From Actinomycetes bacterium (lineage in GTDB: Bacteria > Actinomycetota > Acidimicrobiia > Spongiisociales > UBA5794), in assembly GCA_024275815.1 (NCBI GenBank), contig JAJRYI010000368.1, forward strand, positions 1 to 5,112: a stretch of 5,112 nt of DNA. The letters run 5' to 3'. Each line of letters begins with the position of its first letter. Position 1 is the first letter of the stretch. Shown one piece after another: positions 1 to 5,112 of this stretch. The position numbers and the translations under genes were made by a program. The notes beneath the pieces are model-generated. The model saw only the letters and a list, made by a program, of their open reading frames with translations. It searched no databases and was not told where the DNA came from.

Positions 1-606
1 GACGCGAACGCCCTCATGGACCGCGAGGAGAGCAGATCGTTGCTGTTCGGTGAACGGCGCATCTTCATCGACACGATCGCTCCATCACCCATCATGTTGA
101 TCTTCGGCGCAGGCCACATAGCGCAGCCGTTGTCGCTGTTCGCCCGCGAGCTCGGTTTCCGGGTCGTAGTCGCCGACGCCCGTGCTGCATGGGCGACACC
201 GGAGCGGTTCCCCGATGCCGATGAGTTGATCGTTGCGTGGCCCGAAGCGGTCTTCGACCACATCGAACCGGACCGCCGGACGTACGTCGTGCTCCTGAAC
301 CACGACAGCCGCTTCGAGATACCCGTGTTCCGTGCCGTGCACCGCAAGCCCATCAGATATCTCGGCGCAATGGGCTCTCGACGTACGCATCGGATGCGGG
401 TAGAGCGACTCATGGACGAGGGATGGACCAAGGACGAGGTCGAGGCGATCCACGGACCGATCGGTCTCGACCTCAAGGGGAAGACTCCGGCCGAGACGGC
501 GGTGGCCATCCTCGCAGAGATCATCCAGGTTCGGTACGGAGCAGGAAGCGCGACATCGCTGCGTGGGACGGATACCCCGATCCACGTGGTGCAGGAGTCA
601 CCATGA
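1..606 (+). CDS. xdhC: XdhC/CoxI family molybdenum-cofactor maturation protein (5' end outside window)
   Basis: This is the C-terminal Rossmann half of an XdhC/CoxI-family protein, which in known members binds the molybdenum cofactor and helps sulfurate and insert it into xanthine dehydrogenase-type enzymes. The frame is open to the left edge (DANAL before the first Met at 16), and the N-terminal XdhC domain expected in the family is missing, so the gene begins upstream and Met at 16 is internal. Counting from that Met, a dinucleotide-binding motif IFGAGHIAQPL lies at 29-39 after a beta strand. The family motif YLGAMGSRRTH is at 115-125, and HGPIGLDLKGKTPAETAVAI at 146-165 is the usual C-terminal signature. 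The stop TGA overlaps the ATG of the coxG-like gene (ATGA, 603-606), indicating one transcript and coupled translation. Family assignment is firm; whether it is closer to XdhC or CoxI cannot be told from half a protein. Confidence 0.93.
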   Translation, partial: DANALMDREESRSLLFGERRIFIDTIAPSPIMLIFGAGHIAQPLSLFARELGFRVVVADARAAWATPERFPDADELIVAWPEAVFDHIEPDRRTYVVLLNHDSRFEIPVFRAVHRKPIRYLGAMGSRRTHRMRVERLMDEGWTKDEVEAIHGPIGLDLKGKTPAETAVAILAEIIQVRYGAGSATSLRGTDTPIHVVQESP

Positions 607-1175
607 ACATCACCGAGCAGTTCACCGTCACACAACCGATCGCGGAGGTGTGGATCCTCTTCCACGACGTTCCTGAGCTTGCACGTTGCCTCCCCGGTGC
701 CGAACTCACGAGCGACAACGGCGATGGGACGTACGACGGGCGGGTGTCGGTCAAGCTCGGTCCGATCTCAGCGTCCTTCGAAGGCACAGCGACGGTCTCG
801 TTCGATGACCCGACCCACACCGTGAACATCAAGGGTAGAGGTGTCGATCGCTCCGGTGGAAGCCAGGGCCAGGTCGCCGTCGCCGTTGCCCTGGTGGAGA
901 CAGAATCTGGTGTGACAGACGTGACGATCGACGCCAAGGTCACCCTTGCGGGCCCGATCGCCCAGTTCGGACGCACCGGATTGGTGAACGAGGTCTCCCG
1001 GCGGTTGATCGATGATTTCTCGACGTGTCTCCACGCGAAACTCGACGCCACGACGGCTGAGGACGCAGCGGAGATCACGGCGTCGGAGGTGCACGGTTTG
1101 ACGCTGTTCCTCTCGAGCACCTGGTCGGCTCTCGTTGGATGGATCCGATCGCGTTTTTCCCGTTCCGGGGAGTAG
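603..1175 (+). CDS. coxG: CoxG-like SRPBCC-domain protein with C-terminal membrane-anchor-like tail
   Basis: A 190-residue protein of the CO dehydrogenase subunit G (CoxG) family, with the SRPBCC lipid/ligand-binding fold. Known CoxG proteins help recruit the molybdenum hydroxylase to the cytoplasmic membrane; they are not catalytic subunits. The family pattern is clear: the N-terminal strand MNITEQFTVTQPIAEVW, then FHDVPELARCLPGAEL at 20-35, KLGPISASFEGTATV at 51-65, and TLAGPIAQFGRTGLVNEVSR at 114-133. Residues about 165-181 (GLTLFLSSTWSALVGWI) are hydrophobic and followed by the basic RSRFSR, a likely membrane anchor or amphipathic helix. The ATG at 603 is chosen because the SRPBCC domain begins there, AGGAG at 593-597 sits 5 nt upstream, and it overlaps the preceding stop. 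The same frame is open further upstream to an ATG at 237, but that stretch only shadows the xdhC gene. Substrate specificity cannot be inferred. Confidence 0.92.
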   Translation: MNITEQFTVTQPIAEVWILFHDVPELARCLPGAELTSDNGDGTYDGRVSVKLGPISASFEGTATVSFDDPTHTVNIKGRGVDRSGGSQGQVAVAVALVETESGVTDVTIDAKVTLAGPIAQFGRTGLVNEVSRRLIDDFSTCLHAKLDATTAEDAAEITASEVHGLTLFLSSTWSALVGWIRSRFSRSGE

Positions 1176-1279
1176 TTCGTAGTTCTCTGCGCATCGATCG
1201 TTCGCGTCCTCTAGGGTGAAACAGATGCCGGTGTAACGCGCCGTGCCCCATGTCTCTGAGTCGACGGGAGGGTCGTACC
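1176..1279 (+). promoter_or_regulatory. Intergenic leader of the hydroxylase subunit genes; weak promoter candidate
   Basis: This is the only sizeable gap in the cluster (104 bp if the small subunit starts at the TTG at 1280). It separates the maturation pair from the structural genes, so it is the natural place for a promoter of coxSLM. TAGGGT at 1212-1217 resembles the TAnnnT -10 boxes common in actinobacteria, but no convincing -35 hexamer lies 16-18 nt upstream. No terminator-like hairpin with a T-run was seen after the coxG stop. The promoter call is inference from position plus one weak box. Confidence 0.25.
1266..1272 (+). promoter_or_regulatory. Strong ribosome binding site deciding a TTG start for the small subunit
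   Basis: GGGAGGG is an excellent Shine-Dalgarno match and lies 7 nt before TTG at 1280. The in-frame ATG at 1250 has no purine-rich motif in front of it (the bases before it are gcgccgtgcccc). The site therefore favours the TTG as the true start. Confidence 0.75.
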
Positions 1280-1780
1280 TTGGAAGTCAGCATCTCAGTC
1301 AACGGAACGAATCACAGCAGCGACGTGGAGCCACGAACGCTCCTGGTCCACTATCTGCGAGAGGACCTCGGCCTCACGGGTACCCACGTCGGTTGTGAAA
1401 CCGGGTACTGCGGGGCGTGTACGGTCATCGTCGATGGCCGTGCCGTCAAGTCCTGCACCATGTTCGCAGTCCAGGCCGACGGTGCCGAGGTGAGAACGGT
1501 CGAGGGCGCAGCCAACGACGCGGGTCTGCACCCGGTACAGGAGGGATTCTGGGAGTGCCACGGACTCCAGTGCGGGTACTGCACACCCGGCATGATCATG
1601 AGCTCTATCGCCCTCCTCGAGGAGAACGACAACCCGAGTGAGGATGAGATACGCCACGGCATCGAAGGCAACTTGTGTCGGTGTACCGGATACCACAACA
1701 TCGTGCGATCGGTCCAGTACGCAAGTGCCAAGCTCCGCGGTGAAGAGCCGCAGGGCGCATCAGCGGAGGTGACGACGTGA
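1280..1780 (+). CDS. coxS: Molybdenum hydroxylase small subunit, two [2Fe-2S] clusters (CoxS type)
   Basis: The iron-sulfur electron-transfer subunit, carrying electrons from the molybdenum site to FAD in the medium subunit. With the TTG start it has 166 residues, the usual CoxS size, and begins MEVSISVNG as family members do. The N-terminal plant-type ferredoxin domain has its cluster cysteines at 39, 44, 47 and 59 (CETGYCGAC then KSC). The C-terminal helical domain has CGYC (98, 101) and CRC (133, 135), in the motifs QCGYCTPGMIM and EGNLCRCTGYHNIV. All eight ligands are present. The start is inferred from the ribosome site at 1266-1272; an in-frame ATG at 1250 would add ten atypical residues. 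The stop overlaps the GTG start of the large subunit (GTGA, 1777-1780), implying translational coupling. Cytoplasmic; no signal peptide seen. The fold and role are certain, but the substrate of the complex is not shown by this subunit. Confidence 0.95.
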   Translation: MEVSISVNGTNHSSDVEPRTLLVHYLREDLGLTGTHVGCETGYCGACTVIVDGRAVKSCTMFAVQADGAEVRTVEGAANDAGLHPVQEGFWECHGLQCGYCTPGMIMSSIALLEENDNPSEDEIRHGIEGNLCRCTGYHNIVRSVQYASAKLRGEEPQGASAEVTT

Positions 1781-4152
1781 GTACCACGAGCGTGATGGGC
1801 GGCATCGTCCGCCGGAAGGAAGACCCCTCGCTGATCCAGGGCAAAGGCCGCTACGTCGATGACATCAAGAGGCCCGGCGAGCTGGCCGTTGCGTTCGTAC
1901 GCAGCCCGTTCGCTGCAGCCACGGTCAACAGCATCGATGCGTCGGGTGCACTCGCACTCGACGGCGTGCACGCCGTGTACACCATCGACGATGTCCGCCA
2001 CCTCGGTGTCACACCCGCACAGGTCGCGGTCGGTACGTTGCGTCCCCTGCTTGCAGACGGTGCCGTCAAGCACGTCGGTGAAGCCGTTGCGATGGTGGTC
2101 GCCGACGACCGCTACATCGCCCAGGACGCTGCAGATCTCGTCTTCGTCGACTACGAGCCGCTCGACGCCGTCGTCGATCTCAAAGAGGCGATGGCAGACA
2201 GCATCCAGGTCCACGAGGGCACCCCGAACTTGCTGCTCACCTGGGCGGGCAACGCATGGTGGGAGGGCGTCGTCGAGCTTCCAGACCCAGCGCCTGGGAT
2301 CCAGGAAGCAAAGGAGCGGGACGACGCTGTCGTCGTGAGCCTCGAGATGGTGAACCAGCGACTCATCCCCACGGCGATCGAGCCACGGGCGGTTCTTGCA
2401 GACTGGAACGATGGCTACGGATCGGTCGAGCTGTGGACGACGTCTCAGATCCCGCACGCCGTTGCCGGAGCGATCGGAGCTACGTTCGGGATCCCCTCGA
2501 ACAAGGTTCGTGTCGTCGCCCCCGAGGTCGGCGGAGGTTTCGGTCTCAAGCTGAACCTGTACCCCGACGAGTTCCTTTGTTGCTTTGCATCCAAGGAACT
2601 CGGAAGGCCCGTACGGTGGACAGAGACGCGTCGTGAGGCTGCTGTTTCATCGATCCAGGGCCGCGGGTGGATCGGGACGGCGACCATCACCGGGACGAGG
2701 GACGGCAAGATCCTCGGTTATGAGCTCGATGCGATCTGTGACATGGGTGCCTACTCACAGAACTTCACCGTTGCGATCCCACTGCTCGGCCTGTTCGTTG
2801 CACCAGGGCAGTACGACATTCCGACGTCCTACGCCCTGCACTGTGTCGTGACGAACACACCGACGACGGATGCGTACCGCGGTGCCGGCCGTCCGGAAGC
2901 CGCGTTCTACCTCGAGCGGATCATCGATGTGTTCGCCAGGGAGATCGGCATGGACCCAGCCGACGTGAGGAAGGCCAACTACTGGAAGAAGGAGCAGTTC
3001 CCGGTGACGACCGCCGTTGGAATGACGATGGACTCCGGTGACTATGAGACCAACCTCGACGCGTTGCTTGCGAGAGTTGGATATGAGGAGCTCAAGGCGA
3101 AACGCGACGCAGCACGGGCCGAGGGCAGGCTGCTCGGCATCGGCCTGAGTACGTACGTAGAGGTCTGCGGGTTCGGCCCGTCGGCACTCACCGGCCTCGG
3201 CTTCTCGTGGGCCGGGTACGGGCTGCCGACGGCCTTCAACGGCTCCGGTGTCGTGAGGGTGCAACCCGACGGGACGTGTACGGTCACCATCGGTACCGGC
3301 CCGAGTGGCCAGGGCCATCAGACGACGTGGGCACAGATCGTCTCGGACGGCCTCGGCATCCCGATGGACGACATCGAGGTCCAGCACGGCGACTCGAACG
3401 ACTCACCCATGGGTGTCGGCACGTTCGGATCGCGCTCCATCGCCGTCGATGGGTCGGCAACGTTCGAGGCGACCAAGCGGGTCAAGGAGAAGGCTGCGGT
3501 CATTGCAGGCCACCTTCTCGAGGCTGCACCTCAGGACGTCCAGTTCGCAGACGGTGGTGCCCACGTTGCAGGATCACCCGACCGTTCCGTCACCTGGGCA
3601 CAGATCGCCGAGTCGGCGTACCAGCCTCATACGCTCCCTGAGGGCGTCGAGGGTGGCCTCGAGTCATCGGTGGTGTTCTCACCACCGAACGCAACGTGGC
3701 CGTTCGGTTCGCACCTCGCGCTTGTCGAGGTCGACCCCGACACAGGCGACGTCGACATCCTCGAGTACTGGGCGACCGACGACTGCGGCAACGTCATCAA
3801 CCCGATGATCGTCGACGGTCAGGTCCACGGAGGCATCGCCCAGGGCATCGCACAGGCGTTGTTCGAGGAGGCGATCTACGACGAGACGGGCAACCTGTTG
3901 ACGTCGTCGCTTGCGGACTACCCGCTGCCTGCGGCCGAGAGCCTCCCGATGTTCTCCCTCGATCGCACGGTCACGCCAACGGATGTGAACCCGCTCGGTG
4001 TCAAGGGGATCGGTGAGGCAGGGACGATCGGGTCCGCACAGACGATCGTGAACGCGGTCGTCGACGCGGTGAGCCACCTCGGCGTCAAACACATAGACAT
4101 GCCACTGCGACCCAAACGTGTGTGGCAGGCGATCCAGGATGCGAGGAACTGA
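1777..4152 (+). CDS. coxL: Molybdenum hydroxylase large subunit, form II CoxL-like (molybdopterin binding)
   Basis: The catalytic subunit, 791 residues, which holds the molybdenum-pterin cofactor. An N-terminal hammerhead domain (about 18-130, starting IQGKGRYVDDI) is followed by the cofactor-binding domains. GGGFG at 252-256, SGQGHQTTW at 510-518, and GVKGIGEAGTIG at 741-752 are the family's cofactor and active-site motifs. Glu747 corresponds to the catalytic base of xanthine dehydrogenase and CoxL. The active-site loop reads AYRGAGR at 366-372, the form II signature; the AYxCSFR loop with the copper-binding cysteine of true CO dehydrogenases is absent. The GTG start at 1777 is supported by GGAGGT at 1765-1770, 6 nt upstream, and by overlap with the small-subunit stop. 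Residues about 156-180, rich in Trp and Pro, look longer than in relatives I recall. Substrate unknown: CO, a purine, an aldehyde or another N-heterocycle are all possible. Family certain, form II assignment strong, CO oxidation unsupported. Confidence 0.96.
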   Translation: MSTTSVMGGIVRRKEDPSLIQGKGRYVDDIKRPGELAVAFVRSPFAAATVNSIDASGALALDGVHAVYTIDDVRHLGVTPAQVAVGTLRPLLADGAVKHVGEAVAMVVADDRYIAQDAADLVFVDYEPLDAVVDLKEAMADSIQVHEGTPNLLLTWAGNAWWEGVVELPDPAPGIQEAKERDDAVVVSLEMVNQRLIPTAIEPRAVLADWNDGYGSVELWTTSQIPHAVAGAIGATFGIPSNKVRVVAPEVGGGFGLKLNLYPDEFLCCFASKELGRPVRWTETRREAAVSSIQGRGWIGTATITGTRDGKILGYELDAICDMGAYSQNFTVAIPLLGLFVAPGQYDIPTSYALHCVVTNTPTTDAYRGAGRPEAAFYLERIIDVFAREIGMDPADVRKANYWKKEQFPVTTAVGMTMDSGDYETNLDALLARVGYEELKAKRDAARAEGRLLGIGLSTYVEVCGFGPSALTGLGFSWAGYGLPTAFNGSGVVRVQPDGTCTVTIGTGPSGQGHQTTWAQIVSDGLGIPMDDIEVQHGDSNDSPMGVGTFGSRSIAVDGSATFEATKRVKEKAAVIAGHLLEAAPQDVQFADGGAHVAGSPDRSVTWAQIAESAYQPHTLPEGVEGGLESSVVFSPPNATWPFGSHLALVEVDPDTGDVDILEYWATDDCGNVINPMIVDGQVHGGIAQGIAQALFEEAIYDETGNLLTSSLADYPLPAAESLPMFSLDRTVTPTDVNPLGVKGIGEAGTIGSAQTIVNAVVDAVSHLGVKHIDMPLRPKRVWQAIQDARN

Positions 4153-4154
4153 CG

Positions 4155-5003
4155 ATGTATCCACCGAACTTCGACTACGTTGCCCCGGCCTCGCTCGACG
4201 AGGCACTCTCGGCGCTCGCCGGTGCAGACAACGCCAAGGTGCTCAGTGGAGGCATGAGCCTCATCCCCCTGATGAAGATGCGCTTGGTGCGTCCCACCAC
4301 AGTCATCGACATCTCCCGGATCCCGGGGCTCGATGCTATCACAGATGAAGGTGACCACATCAGGATCGGGGCGATGGTTCGCCACGCCCAGACCGCTACC
4401 GACCCGCTCGTGAACGAGCACGCCACGGCCCTTGCCCAGGCGGCCGCTGCAACGGCAGACGTCCAGGTGAGGAACCAGGGCACGACGTGTGGCTCGATCG
4501 CCCACGCCGACCTTGCAGCGGATCAGCCTGCGGCCATCCTGGCGCTCGGCGCCACCATGGTCGCAGCTTCCGTGCGAGGGACGCGGGAGATCCCCGCGGC
4601 GGAGTTCTTCGTAGACACGTTGACAACCACACTCGAGAGCGACGAGATCCTCACCGCGGTCAAGGTCCCGAAGGGTGGCAAGTCTGTCTACCGCAAGCTC
4701 GGAAGGCGCGGAAGCGATTCTGACTACCCGATCGCTGCTGCAGCAGCGTGGGTCGACGCGTCGTATGGAACGATCTCGGATGCTCGCATAGCGATCACCG
4801 GGGTGAGTTCGAAACCGTACCTGGCGACGACGGCGGCTCAGGCAGTCGTCGGAACGGACGGGTCGAGCGAAGCCATCGCTGCCGCTGCCTCACAGGCGAC
4901 CGACGGCGTGGTCGTACTCGAGGACCTCTACGGCACCGTCGAGTACCGCACGCACCTCGCGAGTGTGTACGTACAGCGGGCCCTGGAGGACGTGCTGCAA
5001 TAG
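4155..5003 (+). CDS. coxM: Molybdenum hydroxylase medium subunit, FAD binding (CoxM type)
   Basis: The flavoprotein subunit, 282 residues (CoxM is usually about 280-290), which receives electrons from the iron-sulfur clusters and hands them to an external acceptor. The N terminus MYPPNFDYVAPASLDEAL is typical. FAD-binding motifs are SGGMSLIPLMKMR at 31-43 and RNQGTTCGSIAHADLAAD at 106-123, followed by the C-terminal domain ending EYRTHLASVYVQRAL at 263-277. In the second motif position 112 is Cys where I would expect Gly (TxGGS). The ATG at 4155 is chosen over an in-frame ATG at 4122 because it begins the conserved N terminus, has GAGGA at 4143-4147 at 7-nt spacing, and lies 2 nt after the large-subunit stop. 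As third gene of the S-L-M set it completes the heterotrimer; this order is characteristic of form II clusters. Cytoplasmic, no signal peptide. Confidence 0.95.
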   Translation: MYPPNFDYVAPASLDEALSALAGADNAKVLSGGMSLIPLMKMRLVRPTTVIDISRIPGLDAITDEGDHIRIGAMVRHAQTATDPLVNEHATALAQAAAATADVQVRNQGTTCGSIAHADLAADQPAAILALGATMVAASVRGTREIPAAEFFVDTLTTTLESDEILTAVKVPKGGKSVYRKLGRRGSDSDYPIAAAAAWVDASYGTISDARIAITGVSSKPYLATTAAQAVVGTDGSSEAIAAAASQATDGVVVLEDLYGTVEYRTHLASVYVQRALEDVLQ

Positions 5004-5014
5004 CCACCGAACCC

Positions 5015-5112
5015 ATGCTCGATGAATCACCGCCGCGTTTCGCGGCGGTGATTCTCGCTGCGGGAGAGGCCGCACGAATGGGCACCCCGAAACAGGTCTT
5101 GGCGTACGGGGA
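5015..5112 (+). CDS. mocA: MocA-type molybdenum cofactor cytidylyltransferase, N-terminal fragment (3' end outside window)
   Basis: Only the first 32 codons and part of the next are in the window. The frame reads MLDESPPRF, then AAVILAAGEAARMGTPKQVL, ending AYG. LAAGxxxRMGxPKQxL is the nucleotide-binding signature of the NTP-transferase family, and this version resembles MocA, which joins CTP to molybdopterin to give the cytosine dinucleotide form used by CoxL-type enzymes. The location directly after the FAD subunit (11 nt from its stop) supports this over MobA, IspD or sugar nucleotidyltransferases, which share the signature. The ATG at 5015 is the only ATG ahead of the motif, yet lacks a close ribosome site: GGAGGA at 4985-4990 is 24 nt upstream, inside coxM. 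GTG at 5048 is an alternative start, but it lies inside a strong hairpin and would remove the residues leading into the first beta strand. Confidence 0.82.
   Translation, partial: MLDESPPRFAAVILAAGEAARMGTPKQVLAYG
5024..5054 (+). repeat. Perfect 14-bp inverted repeat (hairpin, TTT loop) in the start of the mocA-like gene
   Basis: Bases 5024-5037 pair without mismatch with 5041-5054 around the loop TTT. The stem core is CACCGCCGCG against CGCGGCGGTG, so it is very GC-rich and should be stable in RNA. No T-run follows (the next bases are tcgctgcggg), so it is not a standard intrinsic terminator. It begins 7 nt after the ATG at 5015, within the region a starting ribosome covers, and could dampen translation of the mocA-like gene or protect or terminate the 3' end of the coxSLM message. 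The structure is seen directly; the roles are inference. Confidence 0.8.

Noticed and set aside
237..602. Upstream extension of the coxG frame, giving a 312-residue protein
   Set aside because: The added 122 residues are rich in Arg and Pro, match no family, and lie out of frame over the well-supported xdhC gene; the SRPBCC domain starts at 603 with its own ribosome site.
1136..1158. Palindromic bits (GGATCC, CGATCG) followed by TTTTT near the coxG end as a terminator
   Set aside because: They lie within the coxG coding sequence and do not form a single stable stem directly before the T-run.
1351..2457. Long minus-strand open frame (368 codons) across the small and large subunit genes
   Set aside because: It is antisense to two genes with complete family motifs, shows no recognisable domain, and such long antisense frames are common in GC-rich coding DNA.
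2755..3387. Minus-strand open frame of 210 codons inside the large subunit
   Set aside because: It is a shadow of the conserved molybdopterin-binding region on the plus strand, without motifs of its own.
1777..4152. Large subunit as a form I (true) CO dehydrogenase
   Set aside because: The AYxCSFR copper-site loop is absent and AYRGAGR is present; gene order also disagrees with form I.
5024..5054. Hairpin as a standard intrinsic terminator for coxSLM
   Set aside because: There is no T-run after the stem and it lies inside the next coding sequence, so it is reported only as a hairpin of unknown role.

Overview
The window is a dense, single-strand (+) gene cluster for a molybdenum hydroxylase of the xanthine oxidase / aerobic CO dehydrogenase family, with its maturation genes. 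Base composition is clearly GC-rich by eye. Short spacers, 4-nt stop/start overlaps and non-ATG starts (TTG, GTG) fit a high-GC bacterium. An actinobacterium, perhaps of the Acidimicrobiia type, is my guess, but the sequence shows no lineage marker.

Layout: (1) the 3' part of an XdhC/CoxI-family maturation gene, open at the left edge, overlaps by 4 nt (2) a coxG-like SRPBCC gene with a hydrophobic C-terminal tail. A gap of about 100 bp follows, probably holding a promoter for what comes next: (3) the small [2Fe-2S] subunit (CoxS type), (4) the large molybdopterin subunit (CoxL type), and (5) the medium FAD subunit (CoxM type), all translationally coupled or nearly so. (6) The first about 33 codons of a MocA-type cytidylyltransferase run off the right edge; a perfect 14-bp hairpin lies in its first codons.

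The three subunits would form an (LMS)2-type enzyme passing electrons from the molybdenum site through two [2Fe-2S] clusters to FAD. The flanking genes serve it: MocA would make the cytosine dinucleotide form of the cofactor, XdhC would handle and sulfurate it, and CoxG may attach the enzyme to the membrane. The large subunit carries AYRGAGR, the form II active-site signature, instead of the AYxCSFR loop of proven CO dehydrogenases, and the gene order S-L-M is also that of form II. The substrate is therefore unknown and the cluster should not be called a CO dehydrogenase without proof.

I see no mobile elements, RNA genes, CRISPR or phage features, and no wholly novel system. The points worth a second look are the form II identity, the hairpin at the start of the mocA-like gene, the TTG start of the small subunit, the CoxG tail, and a cysteine in the FAD-binding motif of the medium subunit.
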